Shown: one piece after another, positions 48,481 through 61,200 of the stretch
How the letters are laid out: each line of letters starts with the position of its first letter
Position numbering within the stretch: position 1 is the stretch's first letter
NCBI GenBank assembly: GCA_028583605.1
Contig: CM053331.1
Span: 5,388,008 to 5,452,007 of the forward strand
Direction of reading: 5' to 3'
DNA length: 64,000 bases
Source of the DNA: Dastarcus helophoroides
Lineage: Eukaryota; Arthropoda; Insecta; Coleoptera; Bothrideridae
Notes under the pieces: model-generated
Told to the model about the DNA's origin: nothing
Database searches by the model: none
What the model saw: the letters and a program-made list of their open reading frames with translations, nothing else
Position numbers and translations under genes: made by a program

Positions 48481-51126
48481 TTTACGTGGGACAAAAATTT
48501 TACTTGTGGAATTTACCTTTTCAAAAAATGATGACTTTAACTTGGGCAACATTTTATTTTAGTGTTCAAATTTACACTTTTTCTTGTCTAATGCAATAAA
48601 AATATGCCAAAACTTGCATATGCAAGTTGCATAAAATCCGCTCTCTACTAATGAGGCATCAGTGGTTTTCAGAAGAATTGAACGTATTTGAAGAGTATGA
48701 ATAAGTCAGTCGACTTGAAACGTTCGATTCTCGTACTTTATAAGTCTGCTTTCGCTTGAAACGTGTGAACCAAAAACTTGACTGTCTTTGGTCGATCCGC
48801 AAAAATTGAATAACCAAAATCGAATTGTGAAAACGCTCCTCAATTGTCAACAATATTCAATAGGCTTTGAAAAGAAATAATTTGGTTGTTTGAGCAATGA
48901 ATTTTAATTTGGTCGATGCGTCCAATTTAATATTTTAGGATTCCTGTTTTATTTTTTGTCAGACAAGTTAATTACTGTCGTACACTTTTTATATAATTCA
49001 TTTTTTAAAATACCTGTTTTAATGTAAGTCAACCAGTAACCACCAACTTTGTCAATGTACAAAATATGAATTTCTTTCTTTATATCATTCATTTTTTAAA
49101 ATTCCTGTTTTAATGTAAGTTCATCAGTAGCCACCAACTTTGTCGATGTGCAAAATATGAATTTCCTTCTTTATACTTCTCCATAAAAATGAAAAGTAAT
49201 TATTGTCGATGTTAAAATATAGATAATCTGCATGTCGAGGGATTTATAGTGTCAAAGGTCCTTTCCGCTTGACGGCGAGGTAATCTCATATTATAGAGCG
49301 AAATTAATATTTCTGATGGCGTCGGCCGTCTAAGTAGAAACGCTCAGAGCATCAGATATCGATTCATAGGCCGGTAACGAGTATTGATTGCTACTTTTCT
49401 GTGCGATAATTTGATATGGTGTACCGCTACATCATCATTATCCAGGAATCCACGGGTTAAAAGGTTTAACCTGCTATGATATACAAGCGAGCGCTCGCAA
49501 GATATTAAAAGCTGCTTTACATGCGACATTAGAACCATACTTCGCTAAACCTTATTTATTGCGTCCATTTCCTATTTCGTACATCTGCTTTATTAAATCC
49601 CTAATTGATCGTTTGTTACTTTGTTTTTGCAGATCATGCATGTTCATCGCTTTACAGTTACACCTGCCAGCTAAACATGCAACGTAGGCCCTGATTTAAC
49701 TAATTGAAATTTTAAATTATGACTGAATGCGCTGGAAAATTAGAGGTTCGGAAGGATCATTCAAACTGTTAATTGAATTTAGATGCTAGAAGCTATCTAA
49801 AACGCCGGAAGCCGCAATATATCAATATAATAATCTGATTTTTTTTTTCATTACCTGTCTGCGGGATCGACAAAAGTCAACGAGTTTAACTAGTTGAAAT
49901 TTCGTTCCATGATTTGATTTTTTTTCGTAATAACAGTATTTACGTATTACGAAACCAATCCAATTAATTCTCTTTTTACTTTCATTTAGTTGGATTATTT
50001 CTAACGTTACAACTGTATAGTCCTTCAGTGGTTTTTGGAATAGAATGGGGGTACAAGGTGATTTAAATCGCTAATACCTTTAAAGAGAAAAAATAGTTTT
50101 ACAGTAGCACAACCAGTCTGCCAAACTGTAAGAGCTTTTGTTGATTTTACTTGACACGGTTTTATTAGTTTTCGAATTGTTTTCTACTTGGTTAATCAAT
50201 AAATGTAGCCTAAAAGGACCCGGATTTCTTAATTTTATCCTAATGTCATGAATCAGGGTCTTATTTTTTATCAGTTCGATAATGTTATAACAGAATTCAC
50301 AGTTGCAATGTCACTACAAACACAGAAAATGTTTTAACATCGAAAAGCTATCGTTATATGCTTTAGACTGTCGAGAATTTGGTAGTCGGCGGATTTTTTC
50401 CTTGACTTTAAATAGCCGCGTTTTAAGTTTCTTGCTTGCGTTGATGCGCTGCTAATTTATCTTGCTGGTGCAGAAGACATTGTAACCTACGGTAAAACAC
50501 CAATTAGGTGGATTTTGTGTATAACTTATGACTTCTAACGCTTTTAGCATTAATTAAATAAGAATTCTATTAATATTTGTGAAGATATAAACGATGTTTG
50601 GGATAAGAGTGGGCAATAAAAGTTGTCGTAAGTCGTCATCAGCGTGCATTTTCGCAGGAGATGCGTGTTTGCAATAAATATGCATCCAGCAACGCCAAAT
50701 AAAGACTCAGAGGTAAAACGGTGTGAAAGCTTTGTCATGTTCAAAGGAGTTAAGTCATAAGTAACAATTAATGCCATTGAAGCAACATCTCGCCGGAATA
50801 ATCAGAGTTCTCTATGATCGAAACGCTAAACACCTCGCAATTATCTCTTGTCTGAAAGCGACGAAATGTCCGATAAATTCACGCCCCCTTTTCACGTTTT
50901 ATCATTGGGATAATTAAATTTACCGTCAATTTTTTGCAAATTCGTGTCTCGTTCGAATGGGGTAATTTGTAAAATGTCCGGCTATCCACTACCGCCGCTG
51001 GTAAATAATTAAATGTTCATGTTTCACGAAGGCTGTAATTGAATCCTAATTTAAAATATTCGCGCTGAGAAATCCCACAACGATAGAAATATTACGGAAG
51101 AAAGGCCAGTTTTTACAATACTAGCG
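48480..51126. other. Unique host DNA, no gene recognised
   Basis: This is the longest stretch without transposon or satellite character. Scattered short frames (for example 49344-49538 and 50550-50777 on the minus strand) show no known motif. 50810-51070 is GC-balanced and holds several TAATTAAAT-type sites, as insect conserved non-coding elements often do; that is inference only. Confidence 0.45.
48990..49180. repeat. Diverged 91-bp tandem duplication
   Basis: TTCATTTTTTAAAATACCTG (48997) and TTCATTTTTTAAAATTCCTG (49088) each lead into TTTTAATGTAAGT, CACCAACTTTGTC and CAAAATATGAATTTC. It lies in otherwise unique DNA. Confidence 0.85.
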
Positions 51127-51180
51127 CAATGGCGTAGCGTGCCCTTATCCGAATTTTTTAGGGGGCCCAAATGAAAGGTA
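51127..51180. mobile_element. Possible orphan hAT-like terminus
   Basis: CAATGGCGTAGCGTGCCC, followed within 30 bp by GGGGGGCCCAAATGA, has the look of hAT-family ends. No matching right end with a duplicated target was found. A GTGGGGGTGCGCGTTGCACC block near 57250, at the far edge of the A/T-rich domain, could be the decayed other side. Confidence 0.4.
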
Positions 51181-51270
51181 AAAATTTTTCACAAAAGGGA
51201 CAAAAAGGCTCGCATTGAATTACATTAATTATATATTGACCAGCTGATGTCACTTTATGACTTTCTTTAT

Positions 51271-51640
51271 GGTTTTGGTGGAAAGGACTGGTCCTTGGTT
51301 ATCATCAAAAATTAAAATACAAATCTTGTCCCCTGAAACCAAGATTAAAAAACACACTTGAAACTAATATGATTTTAATTACATCTGTTTCCAATTTTTG
51401 GTCTTTTTGATCAATATACGATAAGGTCAGACTTCTAAAACTCTCATGTAATTTTTTTTGTGGAGCAAACTGGTCCTTGGTTATCTTCAAAAATTGAAAT
51501 ACAGATCTTGTCCCTGAAACCAAAATACTGTATTTCTCTGAAGATAATAGCTTAGCTATCGAAACGCGTTAGAGCAACCTTTGTTGTGTTTTTTAATCTT
51601 CCTTGGTTTCAGGGGACAAGATTTGTATTTCAGTTTTCTG
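51271..51640. mobile_element. Palindromic element with an internal insertion
   Basis: Two successive left-arm pieces (GGTGGAAAGGACTGGTCC at about 51277 and TGGTCCTTGGTTATCTTC at about 51470) are separated by about 110 bp of unrelated sequence. They are followed by a right arm with the hammerhead-like core and CAGGGGACAAGATTTG. This indicates insertion or recombination within the element. Confidence 0.85.
51533..51574 (+). ncRNA. Hammerhead-like motif, copy 7
   Basis: TTTCTCTGAAGATAATAGC, then TTAGCTATC, GAAACGCGTT, AGAG. The stem is ATAGC/GCTAT; both strands differ from copy 1 while pairing is kept. Helix I ends in a G-U pair. Confidence 0.45.
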
Positions 51641-52282
51641 TAAAGTGTATAATTTTTTTTAATTTCGACATTCTTCCACAATTTCGATATTTTCAAAATT
51701 TTTCCATTTTAAAATTTCCTTTTTTCCAAAATTATGACCTTTTTCTGAATTTTTACCTTATTTACAAACTCTCCCTTTTAGAAATTTGGAGTTTGAAAAT
51801 TTCGATTTTTGTTTCAAATTGGAAATTCGTTAAAATGTCCAATTTTTTGAAACTTTCGAGTTTTTTAAATGGTTGAAATTTTTTCAAAATTCGACCATTC
51901 GATTTTTTTATCAATATCAGGATACTATTTAACCGTGAAAAAGGTAAAGCTTATTTGAAAATCTTGGCTTTTTTTTTAAATTTTCGTCATTCTTTCAAAA
52001 TTTTAACCTTGTCCAAAATTTCGACATTCAAATTTAAACTTTTTTCAAAATTTTGAAATTTTTCAAAACTTTAACTTCTTTCAAAAGTTCGACTCTTAAA
52101 AATTGTGACTTTTCTGATAATTTCGATTATTTTTAAAATTTCGCCTTTCGAAAAATTCAGATTTCTTTTAAAACTCGACATTTTGATAAGATCCAATCTT
52201 TTTGAAGGTTAGATTTTTAAGAATTTCGATTTTATTTAAAATTTCAACTTTTGTCAAAATATCGACTTCCTGTCAAAATTAG

Positions 52283-52473
52283 TAGAACGGACTGGTCCTT
52301 GGTTATCTTCAAAAATTGAAATACAGAACAACAGTATCTCTCTGAAGATGACAGCTTGGTTGTCGAAACGCGTCAGAGCAACGTTTGTTGTGTTTTTTAA
52401 TCTTTCTTGGTTTCAGGGGACAAGTTCTGTATTTTAATTTTTGAAGATAACCAAGGACCAGTCCGTTCCATCA
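52283..52473. mobile_element. Palindromic hammerhead-like element, asymmetrically deleted
   Basis: A short left arm (AGAACGGACTGGTCC through AAATTGAAATACAGAAC) joins directly to a complete right arm: TATCTCTCTGAAGATGACAG, then GAAACGCGTCAGAGCAACG, CAGGGGACAAGTTCTG, and GGACCAGTCCGTTCCATCA at the end. The inner half of the left arm is deleted. Confidence 0.9.
52337..52378 (+). ncRNA. Hammerhead-like motif, copy 8 (best cleavage triplet)
   Basis: TCTCTCTGAAGATGACAGC, TTG, GTTGTC, GAAACGCGTC, AGAG. Here the bases before AGAG are GUC, the preferred hammerhead cleavage triplet, so cleavage would fall after 52374. Helix II has one G-U pair. The same extra U after CUGAAGA is present. Confidence 0.5.
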
Positions 52474-54599
52474 AACGGGATTACAAGAAAAAATTTAAAA
52501 TTTAAAAGTTCTATATTTTAATTTTTGTCAAAATTAAACTTTTCGAGACTTAAGAATTTCAACTTTTTTTAAAATATTTACTTTTCTTGAAAACTTTGAT
52601 ACTTTTTAAGTTTCTACTTTTCCGAAAATTTTTATTTGTTCTGAAAATGCAGATTTTTAAAAATTTTAACTTTTCTGATAATTTTCACATTTCTTCAATA
52701 TTTACACCCTTAAAAATTTCGGCTTCCCGTAAAAACTTGAATAGTCAATTCCTTTCAATTTTGGCATTTTTTTAAAAATTTTGACTACTTTTAGAAATTT
52801 TAAACTATTCCTAAAATTTTCATATCTTTTTAAAATTAAATATCGAATGGTTTTCAATGTTTTAAAGCGTTTTCAAATTCTCCAAAATTTTTGGAACTTT
52901 GATAACTTTGAAACTCATTTTTTTTTAAATTTAAACTTTTTTTGAGAATTTCTACGTATTTTCAAAATGTCGACTTTCTTAAAAGTTCGAACTTTTAAAA
53001 GTTGGAATTTTTGGTTGCAAACTGCAACCCTAAAATTTGGACTAAAAATTTCAACATTTTTCAAATTTCAAATTGTTTTGAAAAAGTGTAATTTTTTTTA
53101 ATCTCATTTTTCTTTCAAAATTTTATAATTTTTACAAACTTGACTTTCTTTCTGGAAAATTTGGTTCATTTTGAAATTTTTGTGAGTTTCTCTTCAAAAA
53201 TTTTCATAAGTAGGTCGTATTTTACTAAAGGCCTATTTTTAAATTTTCAGTTCTTTTGATAACTTCGTAATTTTTTTTTAAAATATCATTTTTGCAAAAA
53301 ATCGATTTTTAAAAAAAAATTTTGTCTTTTTTGAAACTTTGACTTTTTTGAAATTTTGACTTTTTTAATATATTCGGTAAATTTTTTCTTAAAATTTTGC
53401 AATTTTTGACCAAATTTGGGCTCTATTAAAAATGTCAATAATTTTTTTTTCTAAATTTCGACTATTTTAAAAAATTTCTACCTTTTTCATCATTTTTGTT
53501 TTTTTCATAATTTCAACTTATTTGTAAATCTCTACACTAAAATTTCGACTCCTAAAAATATCGACTGTTTCTCAAAATAACAATTTTTTTGTTGAAAATT
53601 TCGTTTTTTTCAAAATTTTATTTTTTCAACATTTCGATTTGTTTGGGATAATTTCGAATTTCTTTGATATTGTGGCTTTTTGAAATTTTCTTTATATTGC
53701 GTAAAATTTCGAATTTTTCTGGAAAGTTTGCAATTTTTGGCTAAATTTGGAATATTTTTAAAATGTCGACTCTTTTTAAAATATCGACTGTTTTTAAAAT
53801 GTCGACTGTTTTCTTCCAAGTTTTAACTTCTTTTTTAAATTTTAGCATTTGCCCAAAATTTTAACTTTTTTATGAAAATCTTCGTTCAAAAATTATGGCT
53901 TTTTTTAAAAATGATTGACCTTTTTGATAACTTAAATTATTCAACATTTCGTTGTTTTTTTGAAAACTTTGACTTTTCTGTTATATTTGGCTTTTCTTGT
54001 ATAATTGGAATTTTAAAAGATTTTGAAAATTTGACACAAAATATCTCGATTTTTTAAAAATCTTAACCCATTTTAAATTTGGACTATTTTTTTTAACTTT
54101 TAGTCTACTTTTCAAAATGTTTCACTTTTAAAATATTTCGAATTGTTTTTAAAAATATAGGTAATTTTTCTCACTTTTCGAATATATTGAAAATGTCGAC
54201 ATTTCTAAGGATGTTTACAATTTTTTCAAAATTTTGACCAATATTTGGAAATCTTTATTTAATTTGAAAATCTATATTTATTTTGAAAATTTTAACTGTC
54301 CATAAACATTTCAGACATTTTTAAAAATTTTATTTTTTTTTCCATTAATTTAGGCTTTACAATTTCTGACTTAAAATTTAAGCTTTTTTTGAAAATTTTG
54401 TCAATTTTCAAATTTTCTTAATTTCTTAAAAATTTGAATTTTTTGAAACTTCTGTCGTAGCTTCAAATTTTTTGAAAATTTCGTTTTTTCCGAAATTTAA
54501 ATGTTCTCCAAAGTTTTCAATTTTTTGAAAAGTTTGGACCATTTTTAAAAATGTCGAGATTTTTCGAAATTTAACTTTGCACTTTTTTTTAACTTGTAA

Positions 54600-56790
54600 C
54601 TAAGTTTTTTAAAAGTTGAAATAAAAAAAATTGGAAAATCCTTAAAAAGAGTCACAATTAATAACAAAAAGATGAAACCTGGAAATCGAATAATAAAATC
54701 GAAAGAGCAAAAATGCTTAAAATTGTCAAAATTTTCAAAAAAAATTGAAATTAAAAAAAATCGAAATTAAAAAAAATGGAGAAGCCTTGAAAAGAGCCAA
54801 AATTTATAAATCAAAATCCGGAAATCGAAATGTTGAACAAAAAAGTCAAAAATCAAAAAAATAAAATTTTTGTCAAAATTTTGAAATAAGACGAATTGTA
54901 AAGAGAAATCTAAACCTTAGAAAGATTCAAATTTCAAAAAGATATAAAAAAATCAAAATTTTGAGAAAAAGTCCAAACATTTAAGTCCAAATTTCCAAAA
55001 GAAATCGAAAAAAAAAATCAAATTTTTTAAAATCTACAAACGTCTCAAAATTTTGGGAAAAAATAGAAATTTAAAAAAAATCGGAAAGTGAGAACTAAGA
55101 ACAATTGGAACTCGATATGTTAAAATGTAGTAGCTACAAAATAAAAATCCAAATTTTTAAATAAAGAGTAAAAATGCTTAGATCGCCAAAATTTTTAAAA
55201 ACGTCAAAATTTAAAAGAAAACTGAAACTTTCAAAAAAATGCAGAATTTTTGAAAGAGGTCAAAATCGAAATCTGAAAATAGAAATAATCAACAAAAGTC
55301 AAAATTTCAAAAAAATAAAAATTTTAAAATGTCGAACTTTTGAAAAAAGATGAATTTCAAAGAAAAATCAAAACATTTAAAAATATTCCAATTTAAAAAA
55401 GGGAATATCTAAATTTTGAGAAACAGTCGAAATTTCGATAAAAATAGAAATTTGAAGAAAATAAAAATTTTCAAGTATGAAAATTCATAAATTCATAAAA
55501 AAAGTTAAAATTTAGTAAAAAGTCAAAGTTTTCAAAAAGCGAAAATTTTTAAAAGTCAAAATTTTGAAATTGGATCGAAATTTTGAAAAAAAAGTCAAGT
55601 TTTTCAGAAAATGTGAAGATTTCGCGAAAAAATCGAAGCCTAAAGTCCAAATTTCTAAAGGAAATCGAAAAAAAAAAACCAATTTTTTTAAAATTTAGAA
55701 CATCAAATTTTTGAAAAAAAATTGACATTAAAAAAATTTAGAAAAAAGTGGAAACTTAAAACAAATAGAAATCGAAATATTGAAATGTTGTTGAAGATTC
55801 AAAATAAAAATCGAAATTTTTAAATACAAAGTAAAAATGCTTAAATCGTCAAATTTTTAAAAAAGTCAAAATTTAAAAAACCGAAATTTTCAAAACTTGA
55901 AAAAAGTCGAAATTTATAAAAAACTCAAAATCTGGAAATAGTACTGTGCAACAAAAGTTAAAATTTGAAAAAAATAAAAAAATTGAAATGTCAAAATTTT
56001 GAAAAAAAGACGAACTACAAAGAAAAATCGAAACCGACTCAAATTTTAAAAAGGCATGGAAAAATCAACATTTTGGGAAAAAAACGAAATTTTGATAAAA
56101 ACAGATATTTGAATACAATTAACATTTTGAAATATAAAAATTCGCAAAGTTCGTAAAATGTCAAAATTGATAAAAAGTCAAAATTGAGAAAAAGTCAAAA
56201 TTTTCAAAAAGTGAAATTTTTAAAAAGTCAGAAGTCTGAAAAGAATCGAAATTTTGAGATAAAATCCAGTTTTTCAGAAAAGGTAAACATTTAGTGAAAA
56301 AGTCCAAACCTTTAAAAGTTCAAATTTCAAAATGAAAATTTAGAAATATGTCAAAATCTGCAAAAAAAATCGAAATTAAAAAAAATTCAGAAAAAAGTGA
56401 AAACTTAAAACAATTAGAATTTGAAATGTTGAAATGTCGAAAATTAACAAAAAATTGAAATTTTTAAATAAAGAGTAAAACCGTCAACATTTTCAAAAAA
56501 AGTCGAAAGTTTGCAAAAAAAAGGGAAACTTTTGGAAAGAGTCAACATTTATTAAAAAAAAGCCAAATGTTAAAAATAGAAATATACAATAAAAAACTCA
56601 AAATTTCAAAAAAATAAAATTCTTAAAATGTCGAAATTTTAAAAAAGACTTTACAGCAAAATGAGAACTTTAAAAAATATTTCAATTTTAAAAAGAACTG
56701 GGAAAATCAAAATTTAAAAAAAACTCGAAATTTTAAAACCAGAAATTTGAAAAAAATAAAAGTTCCTAAAAAACCAAAGTGGTCTACTTC
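54600..56790. repeat. A-rich repeat array, inverted relative of 21665-23340
   Basis: Units repeat with markers AAAAATGGAGAAGCCTTGAA, AAATAAAGAGTAAAAATGCT and GTCGAAATTTATAAA, near 54700-55000, 55150-55400, 55800-56050 and 56450-56700. The first two are the reverse complements of AAGGCTTCTCCATTTTTTT and GCATTTTTACTCTTTATTT in the 21.7-23.3 kb array, so the same family lies here in opposite orientation 33 kb away. Confidence 0.8.
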
Positions 56791-58270
56791 AACCAGATTT
56801 ACTGATTTAAATAAGTAGAAAACAATTCGAAAACTAATAAAACTGCGTCAAGAAAGCACAACAGAGGCAAAATACATTTTTTTCAGTTTTTTATGCCTAA
56901 TTAAAAATTCTCCACAAAGCGACTTTTGCGGGTGTTGACGATTTAAAAACACCTGCCAAATTAACTGTCAATTAATCACATGTGATTTAAAAAAAAATAA
57001 AAATAGAAATTGCAAGAAATACATTAAAATCTCTCGAAAGTCGAACTTTCGAGATTATAGTAAAATTTTTGGAAATTTCTTTTAATAGCTTGATGTATTT
57101 TTATATTATAAAAAATTTTTTGTTTGGAAATTTCTTTTAATAGCTTGATGTATTTTGCTATTAAAAAACCCAAAAAAGTGTGAGAATCTCGGTTAAAATA
57201 ATGTACGAAAATATTATTGTTATAGAGCAATGTTTGATCGCGAGTTCGGTGGGGGTGCGCGTTGCACCGGGTGACTTCAGAGGATTCAAAAATTAAAAAT
57301 TAATTGTTTGAATAAACGTAACAAAATTAATTGAATTGGCTAGCACATCTTTAAAGAGTTCGTGCAAATTGCGGAATGATGTTTTGTTCAAATTCGTTGA
57401 TATTTTTAGCAGAATAATAGGCATACAAACACACTTCCTCATTTATATATTAGGTAGGATGCAATTTTTTTTAACGAGGGGTCATGAAAAATTATAGAAA
57501 GGGCGCGCAGGTAAATTTGGAAAACACTATTATAGGCACTAATTTTCATAGCTATTACATAATGAAGATGTTCTTTAGGAAATATCCCACAATTATTTCT
57601 AGCTTTACTTATATTCAGGTCTATGGGGTTACGTATGAACCTTACATCGAATATCGTTTTATCTTTTTATTTTTCTATTCTGGAAGTGATCACCACTAAA
57701 TTATAAGAAATATTTTCATAATACAATAAACGATGCGCCAAGGCAGTAGACGTCAAAGTAGCAAATAAAACTCGAAACTCAGAATTTATGTGGACCACAT
57801 ACGTTGTTTAGATATACCCGTAGTTTTGAAGTATTCTACCCACACAATAAAATCAAAGCAGGGGCTCTTTTATGAGAATAATGACTTGCAACACTCTTTT
57901 CATAACATCGGTTTCTAGTGTTTTTACAAGAACTATTCGGTCATCGTGATTGAAGTCAAATGCCACTTTCAATCGAATAAAAAGCTCCACTACAAATCAA
58001 TCACCAACGTTGGATCCTTAAATAAATAACGACCGAAAACAATACCCGAAAATTTCGTCTAGAGCGGACCGAGTTTGCTTAGGATAGTAAGAATTTTCGA
58101 CGTGTTTTCTAAAATTGTGGAACTTTTTTTGACATCGGATTGACACGTCACGGTGGGTGTTCCCATTGAGTCCGCGAAAGCGCAGATTACAGTGCATAAT
58201 GAAGCAGTATATTGTGCATCTAGTAGTAAAAGCGTAATATTCTCGGACGACGATGTAAATTGTGGCCGAG
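56790..58270. other. Unique host DNA, no gene recognised
   Basis: Includes a short perfect hairpin CTCGAAAGT-CGA-ACTTTCGAG (57033-57053). A 55-bp tandem duplication (GGAAATTTCTTTTAATAGCT at 57071 and 57126) follows. Two plus-strand frames (57484-57699; 58153-58356, which lacks an ATG) show no recognisable protein, and the second runs into the transposon. Confidence 0.45.
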
Positions 58271-58278
58271 GCCTAGGC
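58271..58278. repeat. Target-site duplication GCCTAGGC (left)
   Basis: Matches 63224-63231 exactly. It is itself palindromic and fits the nnnTAnnn pattern known for the Buster branch of hAT. Confidence 0.92.
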
Positions 58279-61200
58279 CAGGGGTCGGCAAACCGCGGTT
58301 CGCGAGCCGCATGCGGCTCTTTTAAAAGACAATTGCGGCTCTTTAAATTTCCCTAAAAAAAAATAAATAAAATCTAGAGAGGACAGACACGCAAAAAATG
58401 AGTATTCATTAAACAAGTGATCTACAGGGGTCGAAACTTCCAAAAATACTTTTCTAGGAATTTTTACGTTTTGCTTAAACTTTAACAAAAAAGTTATGAT
58501 TTCCAGAAGTATTTTTATGAAAGTTTTGATTGATTTGTATAAACATTTTAAAAAAACGCATGAAATTTGAAATTTCTAGAAAAAGATCAATTTGGGGAGT
58601 CGAAATTTCTAAAAAATGTTTTTCTCATGCTTTTTACTTTTTTTATTTGAAAATTTTCTAAAACTTTTAGATTTCGTGAAAAAAGGTTGAATTACTTTTG
58701 TGGGAAAAAAGTCTACATTTATAGAAACATCAAATATCGAAGTTCGAAATAAAAACTGAAATTTCCAACAAAAGCCCAATTTTGATAAAAAGGAGGAGAT
58801 TTCGAAAAAATTGAGAAAAATAGAAAGACTTCGAAAAAATTGAGGAAAAGAAAGAGATTACGAAAAAACTGAGAGAAGCGAAGAGATTTAAAAAAAAAAT
58901 GATTTTATCAAAAGTTCTCAAAAAAAGGTAAAATTTTAGCAAAAAAAAATCGAATTTCGCCAACAAATTGAAACCCAGAACGAATTAAAAACCTGAAATT
59001 TTTAGACAAATTCGAATATTTTGAAAAACTGTAAAATATCAAAAACTAAAATTATAAAAATAAACTGAAAGCTTAAAAAATTGTCAAACTTTAAAAAAGT
59101 CGAAGTTTTTTAGAGAAGATAAAGGAAATAAAATTTTAGGAAAAATTTGAAGAAAATAAAAGTCAAAATTTTAAGAAAAGCCGTAAATTTCGACAAAAAA
59201 TTTGCAATTTTCCCGAGAAATTTTAATTTTGAGAATAAATTTGAAATTTCGATAACAAGACGATTTAAAAAAAATCCAAATTTTGTGACAAATTTGAATT
59301 TTGAGAAAATTGGAAGATTTCCGAAAGAGAAATTGTAAAAAATTAAAAGCTTAGATAAAACGGTCAAACTTTTCTTTTCAGACGTCGAAGTTTTTCAGAG
59401 AAGGAGAAAAGAAAGAATTTGCAATTTTCCAGAAAAAGTTAAATTTTGAGAAGAAATTTGAAATTTCGAGAACAAGACCATTTATCCAAAAATCCAAATT
59501 TTCTGATAAATTTCGAGAAAATTGGTAAAATAATTTCGAAAGAAAAGAGAATGTGAATAAAACTTCCAGTTTCGAGAAAAGTGTTGAATTTTAAGAAAAG
59601 GTCAAAGTTTCCCAGAGGAAGTCAAATTTTAAGAAAAAAATATCAAATTTTGAGATTTGAAAATAGATGAATTTCGTTCGAAACAAAAGTTGAAATTTCC
59701 AGCAAAAGCTTAATTTTGAAAAAAAGAGATTTCGAAAAAATGAATTTGTCAAAATTTTCAAAAATAACAATATTTTAGAAAAAAACTTCGAATTTCGACA
59801 ATAGATCGAAGTTCGCAGAACAAATTTAAAAACCTGAAATGTTTGGACAAATTTAAATTTTGTGTGAAAAATTGGAAAATTTCGAAAAGAGAAATTGTAA
59901 AAAATTAAAAGCTTAGATAAAACAGTCAAACTTTTCTTTTCAAACGTCGAAGTTTTTCAGAGAAGAAGAAAAGAAAAAATTTGCAATTTTCCAGAAAAAG
60001 TTAAATTTTGAGAAGAAATTTGAAATTTCGAGAACAAGACCATTTATCCAAAAATCCAAATTTTCTGATAAATTTCGAGAAAATTGGTAAAATAATTTCG
60101 AAAGAAAAGAGAATGTGAATAAAACTTCCAGTTTCGAGAAAAGTGTTGAATTTTAAGAAAAGGTCAAAGTTTCCCAGAGGAAGTCAAATTTTAAGAAAAA
60201 AATATCAAATTTTGAGATTTGAAAATAGATGAATTTCGTTCGAAACAAAAGTTGAAATTTCCAGCAAAAGCTTAATTTTGAAAAAAAGAGATTTCGAAAA
60301 AATGAATTTGTCAAAATTTTCAAAAATAACAATATTTAAAAAAAAACTTCGAATTTTGACAATAGATCGAAATTCGCAGAACAAATTTAAAAACCTGAAA
60401 TGTTTGGACAAATTTAAATTTTGTGTGAAAAATTGGAAAATTTCGAAAAGAGAAATTGTAAAAAATTAAAAGCTTAGATAAAACAGTCAACCTTTTCTTT
60501 TCAAACGTTGAAGTTTTTCAGAGAAGAAGAAACGAAAAAATTTGCAATTTTCCAGAAAAAGTTAAATTTTGAGAAGAAATTTGAAATTTCGATAACAAGA
60601 CCATTTATCCAATAATCAAAATTTTCTGATAAATTTCGGGAAAATTGGTAAAATAATTTCGAAAGAAGAGAGAATGTGAATAAAACTTCCAGTTTCGAGA
60701 AAAGTATTGAATTTTAAGAAAAGGTCAAAGTTTCCCAGAGGAAGTCAAATTTTAAGAAAAAAATATCAAATTTTGAGATTTGAAAATAGATGAATTTCGT
60801 TCGAAACAAAAGTTGAAATTTCCAGCAAAAGCTTAATTTTGAAAAAAAAGAGATTTCGAAAAAATGAATTTGTCAAAAGTTTTCAAAAATAGCAATATTT
60901 TAGAAAAAAACTTCGAATTTTGACAATAGATCGAAAATCGCAGAACAAATTTAAAAACCTGAAATGTTTGGACAAATTTAAATTTTGTGTGAAAAATTGG
61001 AAAATTTCGAAAAGAGAAATTGTAAAAAATTAAAAGCTTAGATAAAACAGTCAACCTTTTCTTTTCAAACGTTGAAGTTTTTCAGAGAAGAAGAAACGAA
61101 AAAATTTGCAATTTTCCAGAAAAAGTTAAATTTTGAGAAGAAATTTGAAATTTCGAGAACAAGACGATTTATCCAAAAATCCAAATTTTCTGATAAATTT

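Larger units (their letters stand above)
51640..54600. repeat. T-rich degenerate repeat domain
   Basis: Variants of TTTTCAAAATTTCGACTTTT, with the palindromic element at 52283-52473. At about 54,600 the bias flips to A-rich. Confidence 0.75.

Noticed and set aside
58153..58356. 67-codon plus-strand frame
   Set aside because: It has no ATG start and its second half is the transposon terminus.
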